Shown one piece after another: positions 36,689-45,214 of a stretch of DNA of 64,000 nucleotides. Position numbers and translations under genes: made by a program. Numbering within the stretch: the first letter of the stretch is position 1; each line of letters starts with the position of its first letter. The DNA lies in contig NZ_NWBU01000007.1 of NCBI RefSeq assembly GCF_003050615.1, forward strand, positions 248,001-312,000, in the 5' to 3' direction. This DNA is from Sphingomonas oleivorans (lineage in GTDB: Bacteria; Pseudomonadota; Alphaproteobacteria; Sphingomonadales; Sphingomonadaceae). A model generated the notes under the pieces. That model did no database searches. It was given only the letters and a program-made list of their open reading frames with translations, and was not told the origin of the DNA.

Positions 36689-38163
36689 TCGCCATGCTCG
36701 CTGCGGCTGCCGCTGCAGCCGCCACGCCGGGATATTGCGACGAGGCGCTGTGCAATGCGCGCACGCTCGATCCCTATTTCGAAAAGCTCGCGACACAGGC
36801 CAATCCTGCGGCAAGACGCGGCAAGCCGGTCCATATCCTGCAGATCGGCGACAGCCATACCGCCGGTGACGCGATCACGGGCGCGTGGCGCGATCTGTTG
36901 CAGGCGCGCTATGGCGGGGGCGGGCGCGGCGTGCTGCCGCCGGGCAGGCCCTATGACGGCTTTCTCACGCGCGGCGTGCAGGCGTCCATGTCCGCCGGCT
37001 GGAAAGTTTCGGCGACCTTCGGCAACGGCTCCGGCACGCCGCGCCCGCCGCTCGGCCTGTCCGGCTTCAGCCTGACATCGACGGCGGAAGGGGCCAAGAT
37101 CGGGCTGGTTGCGGATCCGGCGCAGCGCTTCGATCGCTTCGTCGTCTGCGCGGTGGCGCAGCGGAATGCGGGAACGCTCTCGATCCGTGTCGGCAACGAG
37201 ACAAGCCATATGCGGCTCGCCTCGATCACCACCCGGCCGGAATGCAGGACGATCCGATCGAGCCAGTCTGCGACCGAGGCCCAGATCATAGCCGAAGGCG
37301 GGCCTGTCACCATCACCTCGGTGGCGAGCTTCCGCGACGCGGGCGGCGTTGCCCTGTCCAATCTCGGCGTGGTCGGATCGCAGCTCGTCCATTTCTCGCG
37401 CACCGACGATGCCGTGCTGGCGGAGGAGCTGCGCGCCTATGATCCCGACCTGATCGTCATCGCCTTCGGCACCAATGAAGGCTTTTCGCCGCACTTCTCG
37501 CCCTTTGAATATGAGATTGTGCTGCGCACCCAGATCGGCCGCATCCGCCGGCTAGCGGGGGATGTGCCGATATTGCTGCTGGGCGCGCCCGATGCGAGCA
37601 GCCGCAGGCCCGAGATGCGCAACAACGCACCCGGCCCGATCCCGGCGGCCTGTGTCGAACCCCGGCCGGCGCCTTCGCCTCGACCGCTTGCCGTAGCTGC
37701 ACCTCCGCCTTCGCCGCCTCCCGTGGCGGCGGTCGCGTCCGTCGTGGCGACACCGCGGCCGCCCGTGGAGAATCCCAATGGCATCGCCGCGATGATGGCC
37801 GAGCTCGGCCTGGCCGGAGAGGTGACGATCGAGCCCGAGGCGCCGCCGGCGCCATTGCCGGTCATCGCCCCGCCGGCGCCTGTCCTCACGCCCGCTCCTG
37901 CGCCCGTATCGCGGGGGCCGATCTTCCCGCCCGCCGGGTTAAAGGCCGCGCGCGACGTGCAGCGCCGGGTGGCGGCGTCGCTCAACCTCGCCTTCTGGGA
38001 CTGGGAGGCGCGGATGGGCGGTCGCTGCTCCGCCGTCCAGTGGGTGAAGGGCACGCCGGCGCTGATGCGGGGCGACTATGTCCATTTCAATTCGGCCGGG
38101 GGCAGGGAGATCGGATCGCGGCTCCAGGCCGATCTCGATCGCGCCGCTGCCCAGACGCGCTGA
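36685..38163 (+). CDS. Periplasmic SGNH/GDSL esterase or acyltransferase
   Basis: 492 residues. A short signal peptide (IAMLAAAAAAAATPGY) leads to an SGNH core: LQIGDSHTAGD near residue 53, VIAFGTNEGF near 260, and the Asp-x-x-His box DYVHFNSAGG near 470. Between them (residues about 325-420) lies a long Pro/Ala/Val-rich stretch, an insertion likely to form a flexible loop. This matches peptidoglycan O-acetylation-type SGNH proteins that hand acetyl groups over or remove them. It overlaps the gene before it by 4 bases and is 3 bases from the MBOAT gene. Confidence 0.85.
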   Translation: MIAMLAAAAAAAATPGYCDEALCNARTLDPYFEKLATQANPAARRGKPVHILQIGDSHTAGDAITGAWRDLLQARYGGGGRGVLPPGRPYDGFLTRGVQASMSAGWKVSATFGNGSGTPRPPLGLSGFSLTSTAEGAKIGLVADPAQRFDRFVVCAVAQRNAGTLSIRVGNETSHMRLASITTRPECRTIRSSQSATEAQIIAEGGPVTITSVASFRDAGGVALSNLGVVGSQLVHFSRTDDAVLAEELRAYDPDLIVIAFGTNEGFSPHFSPFEYEIVLRTQIGRIRRLAGDVPILLLGAPDASSRRPEMRNNAPGPIPAACVEPRPAPSPRPLAVAAPPPSPPPVAAVASVVATPRPPVENPNGIAAMMAELGLAGEVTIEPEAPPAPLPVIAPPAPVLTPAPAPVSRGPIFPPAGLKAARDVQRRVAASLNLAFWDWEARMGGRCSAVQWVKGTPALMRGDYVHFNSAGGREIGSRLQADLDRAAAQTR

Positions 38164-38166
38164 CCC

Positions 38167-39582
38167 ATGCTCTTTCCCACGCTCACCTTCGGCCTGTTCT
38201 TCCTCGCCGTCTATTCCGTCACCTGGGCGGTGCGCGGCAGCAATGAATGGCGCAAGATCCTGCTGCTGCTGGCGAGCTGGATCTTCTACGGTGCCTGGGA
38301 CTGGCGCTTCGTGGCGCTGCTCATCGCATCCGCCATCATCAACTGGGGCTTGGCGGGGCTGATCGCCGGCATGCCGGAGGAGGAGGAAGTCGCACGGCGC
38401 AAGGCGCTGCTGATGCTCGGCGTCGTCGCCAATCTCGCCATCCTCGGCTTCTTCAAATATTTCGATTTCTTCCTGGAGCAAGCGGGTGAGCTGCTTGGCG
38501 CGATCGGCTTCGCGCGGGACATGCCGCTGTTGCAGATCGTGCTGCCGGTCGGCGTGTCCTTCTTCACCTTCCAGGGCATGAGCTATCTGATCGACGTCTA
38601 TAAGAAGCGTGTTCCGGCAGCGCCGCTGCTCGACATCACGCTGCTCATGTCCTTCTTCCCGCATCTCGTGGCGGGGCCGATCGTTCGCGCGTCCGACCTC
38701 ATTCCCCAGTTCCGCGAGACGCCCCGGCTCGATCGGGGGATGGTGGCGATGGGACTGCTGCTGATCGTCTGGGGCCTGTTCAAGAAGGCGGTGATCGCAT
38801 CCGAACTGTCGGTCGGGCTGGTCGATCCGGTCTTTTTCGATCCCTCGGCCCATTCACAGATGGATCTAATCGTTGCGGCCTATGGCTATGCGATACAGAT
38901 TTACTGCGACTTTTCGGCCTATAGCGACATGGCGATCGGGCTTGCGGCGCTGCTCGGCTATCATTTCCCGCATAATTTCAACCAGCCCTATCGCGCCGCC
39001 TCGCTGCAGGATTTCTGGCGGCGCTGGCATATCAGCCTGTCGAGCTGGCTGCGCGACTATCTCTACATCTCGCTCGGCGGCAGCCGTCGGGGTTTCATGC
39101 GGCAATGCGCCAATCTGCTGATGACGATGCTGATCGGCGGCTTCTGGCACGGCGCCAAATGGACCTTTCTGATCTGGGGCGGGCTGCATGGCAGCGTGCT
39201 GATGCTCGAGCGCATCTGGGCGCGCTTCCGCCCGGCGGGCTGGCCGACGGTGCCGCGCTGGCTGGGCATATTGATCACTTTCCATATCGTGCTGCTGGGC
39301 TGGATATTCTTCCGCGCGGAGACGTTCGACGGCGCCATCTTCTACATCAGGGGCATGGCGGGCAGCGACGCCGCAAGCGCGGTGACGACGCCGCTTGCGC
39401 TGGCGCTGATCCTGTTCGGCATGGCGATCCATTTCACGCCGCACCATCTTGCCCAGGGAATCGCGGTCCGGCTGCGCAACATGTCCGCGCCGGCGCTGGG
39501 CCTGCTGGTGGGGGCGACGATCCTGATCGTGGATGCGATGCGCTTCGAAGGGGTCGCGCCCTTCATCTATTATCAATTCTAG
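38167..39582 (+). CDS. MBOAT-family membrane O-acyltransferase (AlgI/PatA-like)
   Basis: 471 residues with about 10-12 membrane helices. It should carry acyl (probably acetyl) groups from a cytoplasmic donor across the inner membrane. Family motifs: PVGVSFFTFQGMSYLIDVY, CDFSAYSDMAIGLAALLGY, FWRRWHISLSSWLRDYLYI, and GGFWHGAKWTFLIWGGLHG with the catalytic His. These are the AlgI/DltB/PatA hallmarks. It lies directly after two SGNH genes, the usual partners that pass the group to the polymer. The acceptor cannot be read from sequence; peptidoglycan or an exopolysaccharide are the main options. Confidence 0.93.
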   Translation: MLFPTLTFGLFFLAVYSVTWAVRGSNEWRKILLLLASWIFYGAWDWRFVALLIASAIINWGLAGLIAGMPEEEEVARRKALLMLGVVANLAILGFFKYFDFFLEQAGELLGAIGFARDMPLLQIVLPVGVSFFTFQGMSYLIDVYKKRVPAAPLLDITLLMSFFPHLVAGPIVRASDLIPQFRETPRLDRGMVAMGLLLIVWGLFKKAVIASELSVGLVDPVFFDPSAHSQMDLIVAAYGYAIQIYCDFSAYSDMAIGLAALLGYHFPHNFNQPYRAASLQDFWRRWHISLSSWLRDYLYISLGGSRRGFMRQCANLLMTMLIGGFWHGAKWTFLIWGGLHGSVLMLERIWARFRPAGWPTVPRWLGILITFHIVLLGWIFFRAETFDGAIFYIRGMAGSDAASAVTTPLALALILFGMAIHFTPHHLAQGIAVRLRNMSAPALGLLVGATILIVDAMRFEGVAPFIYYQF

Positions 39583-39594
39583 GGAACAGCGCCT

Positions 39595-39933
39595 ATGGCA
39601 CCCGCCGATCAGATTGCGCTCAGCGCCGCGGACGAAACGCTTTCTCCCGTCGATCTGCCGGTCGGGGAGGCAGTCGACGCGCATCCGCTGCGTTGGACGA
39701 GCGTGACGATCGCAGTCGCCGCCTTGTTCCTGCTGATGACCAATGCAGTGTCGATCCGCGACTGGGCGAACGATTTGACGCCCAGCCCCGCTCAGGCGCG
39801 TTTCGCGGCGGCGGCGGAGGAATGGGTGGCGATCACCGACCGGATCGGGCTGGGCGCGCCCCGCGCCACGCTGCATGGGTTATGGAAGAAGGCCCAGGCC
39901 GCGCGGTTTGGTGACGAGACAGACGCGCAATAA
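39595..39933 (+). CDS. Small single-pass membrane protein of the acylation operon
   Basis: 112 residues. One membrane helix (WTSVTIAVAALFLLMTNAVS) after about 35 residues, then a soluble C-terminal part, predicted outside, with AQARFAAAAEEWVAITDRIG. It is 12 bases after the MBOAT gene and ends the operon. I do not recognise the family; small membrane proteins that bridge MBOAT and SGNH partners are known in similar loci, so an accessory role is inferred. Confidence 0.7.
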   Translation: MAPADQIALSAADETLSPVDLPVGEAVDAHPLRWTSVTIAVAALFLLMTNAVSIRDWANDLTPSPAQARFAAAAEEWVAITDRIGLGAPRATLHGLWKKAQAARFGDETDAQ

Positions 39934-39936
39934 AAT

Positions 39937-40005
39937 GCCATCCGCGTGAAAAGCGGAAATCCGGACCCGTTACCGGAGCCGGTCAGCCGCTTTCACGGGG
40001 ATGGC
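39937..40005. terminator. Long imperfect hairpin between convergent genes
   Basis: GCCATCCGCGTGAAAAGCGG (39937-39956) pairs with CCGCTTTCACGGGGATGGC (39987-40005) with one bulge and one mismatch, around a 30-base loop. It lies between the end of the acylation operon and the end of the SleB-like gene and can serve both. Confidence 0.6.
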
Positions 40006-40027
40006 AATCGGATTGGAGCGTCTCGCC

Positions 40028-40681
40028 TCAGCGATAGAAGATATGATCGCCCAGCGTCACGATGCGCTGACGGGTGCGGAAGAAGGCCGTCGCCTTCTGA
40101 TAGGCGGCATGATAGTAAAAGGCGCCCGGAACGACATGATCGGCCTGGCCGGTCATCGCCTCGCGCGAGACCTCGAGGGCCGTCCGCCAAAGCGCGGTGT
40201 CGCGGCGCGGATTATAGGCCCTGGTGTTGAAGAACTGGCCGGGCTGATGAGCGACGCCGCAGATGGTGTCGGCGAAACGGCCCGATTCCAGGCGATTCAT
40301 CATAAGCTGCGCCACGGCGAGCTGGCCCTCGCGGGACTGGTTGGCGGCTTCATGATGGACGACCTTGGCCATGCATTCGAGCTCCGCATCGGCCTTTGCG
40401 GCGGCGAGCTTCGTCTGGGGCGCGGTCTGGGCAGCCTGATCGGCCTGAATGATCTTGGCGCCTTCGCCCTCGATCATGGCCTGCTTGGCGGCGGCCGGAG
40501 AGAAATCGAGGGGAGCGGTGTCTGCGATATCATAAGCGAGAACCGGCGATGTGGCGGACGTGGTCGGCGAGACGTTGGTCGTCTCGGCCGCGAATCCGAT
40601 GGTCGCGGGGATCGCGACGGCGCCGGCCAGGATCGCAAGGCTGGCAAGCGGCAAGCGGTTGCTGCGCTGCGTGGGGTTCAC
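40028..40681 (-). CDS. SleB-like cell wall hydrolase
   Basis: 217 residues. A signal peptide (LPLASLAILAGAVAIPATIG) leads to a mature protein whose C-terminal half is a Hydrolase_2/SleB domain: ELECMAKVVHHEAANQSREG, then QLAVAQLMMNRLESGRFADT and FFNTRAYNPRRDTALW. The Glu of HHEAANQ is the likely catalytic residue; such enzymes act on peptidoglycan glycan strands. Outside spore-formers they are found as general wall hydrolases. Convergent with the acylation operon, which may modify the same polymer. Confidence 0.87.
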   Translation of the reverse strand: MNPTQRSNRLPLASLAILAGAVAIPATIGFAAETTNVSPTTSATSPVLAYDIADTAPLDFSPAAAKQAMIEGEGAKIIQADQAAQTAPQTKLAAAKADAELECMAKVVHHEAANQSREGQLAVAQLMMNRLESGRFADTICGVAHQPGQFFNTRAYNPRRDTALWRTALEVSREAMTGQADHVVPGAFYYHAAYQKATAFFRTRQRIVTLGDHIFYR

Positions 40682-41086
40682 TCAAGGCTCCATCCTATGC
40701 GCGAAGCCTCTTCCCGCGCCCGAAACCCAAACTGAGGGCGCGCTGGAGGCTCTACGACTTGCCGCGTCAGGCGATTCTGATGGTTCCCCGCACGACCGAA
40801 TTGAGCATCCTACTCTATTTTGCGGCGCATCAAGTCAAATAGCGGACGACGAATCGTTGTCGTAATGAGTTGATCCGAGCCGGGCCTGGGAACCATCATT
40901 CCGGCCCAAACGTAGCGCAATCGCTATTCCGCGCCCGAAATATTTGGGAAAATGGGCGGATTCCCGGCCAGTCAAAGGCTTCGCAATTTTTGTCCGCCAA
41001 AGCATGGTTCGGTCGTAATGGATTCGCTCGGCAAGGCGATTCGTAGCCTTTTCAGCATGAGCGATTCTCGGTGCTTGGGGGTAGGC
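40682..41086. other. Intergenic region between SleB-like and AI-2E genes, divergent promoters
   Basis: About 405 bases with no supportable gene; short open frames here have no ribosome sites. It must hold divergent promoters. A weak minus-strand candidate is TTGACT (40833-40838) with TAGAGT (40812-40817) 15 bases on. The right part could be the N-terminus of the AI-2E gene if ATG 41018 or 41057 is used. Confidence 0.5.
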
Positions 41087-42253
41087 GTGAACGATTTCGA
41101 GCGGATGGAGCAGGAACGGCTGGCCGGCGCTTTCGAAGTGCTGCGTCGCGATCGGCTGCTCGCCGCGCTGGCGCTGATGGGCGGCATGGGGCTGGCGCTG
41201 GCGGCGCCTTTCGCGCTCAGGGCGGGCGCCGAATTCTTCCTGCCTGTCACGGCCGCACTGGTGATTGCGGTCGCGCTCGTGCCGCTTCTGGAATGGCTCG
41301 AGCGGCGGCGCGTGCCTTCACGGCTGGCGGCCCTTATCTGCATCGCCCTGTTCCTGACGGTCGCCAATGTGGCGGTGGCGGCGATCATCGTGCCCGCTGC
41401 GGACTGGTTCGCGCTGCTGCCCCAGCGGATCAGCCGCATCCAGACCAATCTTTCCCCGCTGATCGAGATTTATTCGAGCCTGGAACGCTTCATCAACGAT
41501 ACGATCAAGACGCTGTCACGATCGCCCGGGTCTGCCTCGCGCATCGTGACGATCGAGACGCCCAATTCGCTGCTCGACATCATCGCGACATCGGCGCCGC
41601 ATGCGATCATCCAGCTTATCTTCGCCATTCTGGTGGTCTATTTCTTCCTTTCCGGCTGGACGAGGATGCGGCGGCGCACCATCACCAGCCGGGGCACCTT
41701 CTCCAGCGCCATGGTCACCGCGCGCGTGATTCAGGACATGGTCGACGCGACATCGGCCTATCTGCTGACGATCACACTGATAAATTGCTGTCTCGGCGCG
41801 ATCGTGGCGATCGGTATGTGGTTCCTTGGTGTGCCGACGCCGCTGATGTGGGGCGGGATCGTCGCGATCATGAATTATGTGCCCTATCTGGGGCCCGTGG
41901 CGGCGGCGCTGCTGCTGGGGCTCGGCGGGCTGATGACCTTCACCGATCCCTGGTATGCCATGACGCCGGCCCTGTTCTTCGTGGGCGTCCACCTGTTCGA
42001 GGCGAATGTCGTGACGCCGACGATGATCGGCCGGCGGCTGACGATCAGTCCGCTGTTGATTCTCGTGGCGCTGAGCTTCTGGGGATGGGTGTGGGGCGCT
42101 ACGGGCGCGCTGCTCGCCGTGCCGCTGCTCATCATCATGAAAACGGTGCTGGTTGCCGCGGGCAAGCCGGACATAGCCGGATTCCTGTTCGAGGAAGGGA
42201 CGCTGACATCGGTTCATGCGGAGGATTCAACTTCTGATGCATCATTGGGATGA
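41087..42253 (+). CDS. AI-2E family transporter (PerM-like membrane protein)
   Basis: About 388 residues from GTG 41087, chosen for the GGGGGTAGG just upstream; in-frame ATGs at 41018 and 41057 would lengthen the N-terminus. It has about 7-8 membrane helices in two groups around an extra-membrane helical stretch (QRISRIQTNLSPLIEIYSSL). Family motifs are PTPLMWGGIVAIMNYVPYLG and LLILVALSFWGWVWGATGAL. The family includes sodium/proton antiporters and putative exporters of signals; the AI-2 name does not prove AI-2 transport. tRNA-Asp follows 55 bases later. Confidence 0.88.
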   Translation: MNDFERMEQERLAGAFEVLRRDRLLAALALMGGMGLALAAPFALRAGAEFFLPVTAALVIAVALVPLLEWLERRRVPSRLAALICIALFLTVANVAVAAIIVPAADWFALLPQRISRIQTNLSPLIEIYSSLERFINDTIKTLSRSPGSASRIVTIETPNSLLDIIATSAPHAIIQLIFAILVVYFFLSGWTRMRRRTITSRGTFSSAMVTARVIQDMVDATSAYLLTITLINCCLGAIVAIGMWFLGVPTPLMWGGIVAIMNYVPYLGPVAAALLLGLGGLMTFTDPWYAMTPALFFVGVHLFEANVVTPTMIGRRLTISPLLILVALSFWGWVWGATGALLAVPLLIIMKTVLVAAGKPDIAGFLFEEGTLTSVHAEDSTSDASLG

Positions 42254-42308
42254 AGGCTGTTGACACCCCTCCGACGCTCCACTAGAGCCCGCCTCCACAA
42301 CGTCCCAA

Positions 42309-42385
<77 letters not shown>

Positions 42386-42442
42386 CTCCTTCCATGGAGA
42401 TGGCGCTTCACGCTGAAATCGCTGGAAAAATAATTAGCGAGC

Positions 42443-43465
42443 TCAGATCGCCCGGGCGATGTGCACGCGGTTCCGGCCGGCGCGCTTGGCCGCATAGAGC
42501 GCCTGATCGGCGCGCTGCAGCACGGCAGAAGCGCTTTCGTCCGGGCCGAGGCCGGCGATGCCGGCCGAAAAGGTCAGCCGGCCCAAAGCCTGTCCCGTCG
42601 CCGTGATCTTGAGCTCGCGTGCGGCGAGCGCGGTGCGGATGCGATCGATCTCGGCGCCGGCCGTGATCGCGTCCACCCCTTCGAACAGCAGGACAAATTC
42701 TTCGCCGCCATAACGCGCTGCGAACAGCCGGCCGTCGCCATCGCGGGCAAGCGCGGAGGCGACGAATTTGATCACCTCGTCGCCGATCTGATGACCGTAA
42801 GTGTCGTTGAACGATTTGAAATGATCGATGTCGCAGATGCAGATGGTGAAGGGGTGCTCCGAACGTTGCGCCGCCTCCGTCGCCGCCATCAGCCGCGCAT
42901 CGAGCGCACGGCGATTGGGCAGGCCGGTGAGCGGGTCGCGACTGGCGCGGTCCTGCGCTTCGGCCAGGCTTTCCCTGAGCTCACATATTTCGTCCCCGGT
43001 GCGGCGCAGATGCTCTTCCACCGTTCGGGTCTTGGCGATCATGGATCGGGTGAGCGCAATCAGCGTGGCGACCGCCTGTTCGGGGGGCGTGCCGGCTTCG
43101 AGAGTGGCGGCATTATCCTCCAGTGCGGCGCCATAGGCGCGCACATCGGCGTCCGATCGCTCGATCAGGCTGCTCACCTGCATCAACCTGTCCTGTGCAT
43201 CGGCGATGATTCGCGCGAGATCGCTCGCCGACAATTCCACGCTACGTTGCGCGATGATGGCGGCCGCGGCGACGGCGGTAAGACCGCCGGCCGCCTCGAT
43301 CGCCCGGTCGACCAGATGGTTGAAGCTGCTGTCCTCGGCCGCCTGATAGCGATGGGCGAGCGAATAATTGGCCGGCGTGGGCTCAAGGCCATTCTCGAAC
43401 AGCATCGTACCGATGCGTTCGTAGAGAAGCCGCCAGTCATGCGCGGCGGGCAGAGGTTCGATCAT
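42443..43465 (-). CDS. GGDEF-domain diguanylate cyclase
   Basis: 340 residues, soluble. Residues about 1-170 are helical with no membrane segment and no recognised sensor fold. The C-terminal 165 residues are a GGDEF domain: RDPLTGLPNRRALDARL at its start, ICDIDHFKSFNDTYGH with the metal Asp, and the active motif ARYGGEEF. With GGEEF intact it should make cyclic di-GMP from two GTP. An RxxD inhibitory site is not obvious. It stands alone, opposite to tRNA-Asp. Confidence 0.93.
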   Translation of the reverse strand: MIEPLPAAHDWRLLYERIGTMLFENGLEPTPANYSLAHRYQAAEDSSFNHLVDRAIEAAGGLTAVAAAAIIAQRSVELSASDLARIIADAQDRLMQVSSLIERSDADVRAYGAALEDNAATLEAGTPPEQAVATLIALTRSMIAKTRTVEEHLRRTGDEICELRESLAEAQDRASRDPLTGLPNRRALDARLMAATEAAQRSEHPFTICICDIDHFKSFNDTYGHQIGDEVIKFVASALARDGDGRLFAARYGGEEFVLLFEGVDAITAGAEIDRIRTALAARELKITATGQALGRLTFSAGIAGLGPDESASAVLQRADQALYAAKRAGRNRVHIARAI

Positions 43466-43523
43466 GGACGGATGTTTCCCTCATCAATGTGACGAAGGAA
43501 AGCGCTTCCTTGCCAAGATGGAC

Positions 43524-43748
43524 CTATTCGCGCCAGCGCCCCAGTTCCATCCAGCGCAGCAGTGGCTTGAGCGGCAGGATCCAGACGATGCCGGCAACGA
43601 GATAGACGGGTGCCTGGACAAGCACCGGCAGCCGCTCGATCCAGGGCGACAGGAGCAGCACGATCGCGGCCCAGACGGCAATCAGCGCCAGGATCATCAG
43701 CATGCCCACGGGCTTGCGCCAGCTCGGCTGTGACGGCGTGCCGCTCAT
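43524..43748 (-). CDS. DUF2842 small membrane protein
   Basis: 74 residues starting SGTPSQPSWRKPVGMLMIL, with two membrane helices (LMILALIAVWAAIVLLL and VYLVAGIVWILPLKPLL) and an end reading LLRWMELGRWRE. These match DUF2842, a short alphaproteobacterial family of unknown role. ATG overlaps the stop of the 5-FCL gene (ATGA), so translation is coupled. A start 4 codons earlier is possible. Confidence 0.85.
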   Translation of the reverse strand: MSGTPSQPSWRKPVGMLMILALIAVWAAIVLLLSPWIERLPVLVQAPVYLVAGIVWILPLKPLLRWMELGRWRE

Positions 43749-44305
43749 TGCCCTATCCATTCCTTCTCGGTGACGATCGCGTGCAGCGGAATGTCCCAGG
43801 GATCGCAGGGCAGCGCCGGCATTTCCTGCACCGACCAGGCGAGGCCGATGCGCCGCGCGGCGGGAAGCGATGCGAAGGCGCGATCATAGAAGCCAGCCCC
43901 CTGGCCCAGGCGCGCGAGCGTTCGGTCGAAGCCGAGGAGCGGCGTCAGGATCAGGTCGGGCAGCAGTTCGGGCGCATCGTCGCGCGGCTGGCGCAGGCCG
44001 AATGGCCCCTCGACCAGCGCATCGCCCGGCCGCCAGCGCAGGAAGCGCATCGGCTCGGTCCGCCGCGTGACATGGGGCAGGGCGGTTTCGAGCCCCTGCG
44101 CGGCGGCGGCTTCGAGCGTTGGCAGCGCATCCACTTCGGCGCCATCGGAAAGATAGGCGGAAAGGATGGTCGCTCCGTCGAGCCGCGCCATGATGCGGCC
44201 CGCAATATGATGCCGGGCCAGATCGAGATCGCCTGCCTCGCCGAGCATGCGGACATGCGCCGCGCGCCGCGATCGCAGGAGGGTTCTCAGCTCGGACTTG
44301 TTCAT
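43745..44305 (-). CDS. 5-formyltetrahydrofolate cyclo-ligase
   Basis: 186 residues; turns 5-formyl-THF into 5,10-methenyl-THF with ATP. The N-terminal NKSELRTLLRSRRAAH and the C-terminal TPLLGFDRTLARLGQGAGFYDR motif (nucleotide site) are typical of the MTHFS family. In proteobacteria this gene (ygfA/fau) lies right after the 6S RNA, as here, and may be co-transcribed with it. Confidence 0.93.
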   Translation of the reverse strand: MNKSELRTLLRSRRAAHVRMLGEAGDLDLARHHIAGRIMARLDGATILSAYLSDGAEVDALPTLEAAAAQGLETALPHVTRRTEPMRFLRWRPGDALVEGPFGLRQPRDDAPELLPDLILTPLLGFDRTLARLGQGAGFYDRAFASLPAARRIGLAWSVQEMPALPCDPWDIPLHAIVTEKEWIGQ

Positions 44306-44330
44306 GGTCGAAGCGGCGCGTTACGCGCGC

Positions 44331-44501
44331 GGGTGGCGGGACCGCCATGGCCGTTTGCCGGAATATCCTCTGACGCCAACAACGTCAGGTGGGCGCCGTG
44401 TAATGCAGACCTGGATCCGCTCAGGGACAGCTCCCATGGATTGTGAATCGCCTCAGGGATGTTCTCATCGGCTCGTACCGGGCAGTGCCCGCCGCCTACC
44501 C
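44331..44501 (-). ncRNA. ssrS: 6S RNA (probable)
   Basis: The 200-base gap between zapA and the 5-FCL gene on the same strand is the conserved site of 6S RNA. On the minus strand a closing stem forms between GGGTAGGCGG at the 5' end (about 44501-44492) and CCGCCACCC at the 3' end (about 44339-44331). Between them lie CATCCCTGAGGCGATTCACA and TGTCCCTGAGCGGATCC, like the CCTGAG element of the E. coli molecule. Size (about 170) fits. 6S RNA binds sigma-70 RNA polymerase in stationary phase. Ends are approximate. Confidence 0.72.
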
Positions 44502-44503
44502 AT

Positions 44504-44830
44504 CTAGGATGTCGTCGCGCGTCCCTCAAGCCCGTCGGCGAGCGTTTCGAGACGTTCCGCCAGTCGGTCGATCAGATCGGCGACGTCATGATCGCTATAG
44601 GCGCCGGCGGGCGGGTTGGCGGCCGCGCTGCGCAGTTCGCTGAGTTCGTCGGCCAGCAGCAATGCTGCAAGCAGCAATTGGCGTGCCTCATTCACCCCGC
44701 CGAGCGCCCGTGCGGCCTCGACCGCCTTCGCATCGACGATCCGCGCCAGTTCGCGCAGGCGGGCTTCCTCCCCGTCGCGACAGGATAGTTCGTAATGACG
44801 TCCGGCGACGCGCAGATCGACTTGCGCCAT
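44504..44830 (-). CDS. zapA: Cell division protein ZapA
   Basis: 108 residues; binds and bundles FtsZ at the division ring. The N-terminus AQVDLRVAGRHYELSCRDGE and the following coiled-coil region (residues about 40-105, with ARQLLLAALLLADEL) are typical of ZapA. The start ATG overlaps the stop of the gene before it (TGATG). It lies upstream of the 6S RNA and 5-FCL genes, a neighbourhood conserved from alpha- to gammaproteobacteria. Confidence 0.92.
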   Translation of the reverse strand: MAQVDLRVAGRHYELSCRDGEEARLRELARIVDAKAVEAARALGGVNEARQLLLAALLLADELSELRSAAANPPAGAYSDHDVADLIDRLAERLETLADGLEGRATTS

Positions 44831-45042
44831 CAGCTTTGCCCTTCCGATCCGATCAGTCGATCCAGCCGCTCGATCGTTTCCTGCACATGCTCCTGCAGCA
44901 GCTTGTGTCGTTCCTCGAGCAGCGCATAGGATTCGGCCAGCCTGCTCGGGGGTGGAGCCGGAACTGTCGAGGCATAGCTTTCCAGCCGCGTAAGGGCATT
45001 TTCGAGCCGCTGAAACGCATCGGCTACGGGATCGTCGATCAT
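44830..45042 (-). CDS. Short coiled-coil protein coupled to zapA
   Basis: About 70 residues from ATG 45042 (45054 is an alternative). The sequence is mostly one long helix: DDPVADAFQRLENALTRLES, then SYALLEERHKLLQEHVQETI and ERLDRLIG, with leucines spaced for a coiled coil. It is not recognised by name. Its stop overlaps the zapA start, so it is made together with ZapA and may be a division-ring partner; that role is inferred from position and shape only. Confidence 0.7.
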   Translation of the reverse strand: MIDDPVADAFQRLENALTRLESYASTVPAPPPSRLAESYALLEERHKLLQEHVQETIERLDRLIGSEGQS

Positions 45043-45214
45043 CGCCAAAGGCATAGCATGGATCGATAGTGCCGCAACATATGGCGCCCCCTTCGGAGCC
45101 TGCCATCGGCCAGCGGGCGGTTGACGCTGCGGCTCCGCCACGACAAATGGGCGCTCGCCGGCGGGTCATTCGACTCGACCGGGGCTGTTCTGTCCGTTTT
45201 TTCAAGGCTCCCTG

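Noticed and set aside
41071-42237. A plus-strand frame of 388 codons overlapping the AI-2E transporter
   Set aside because: It lies in another frame of the same gene, is rich in Arg/His/Asp, and has no membrane helices or family match.
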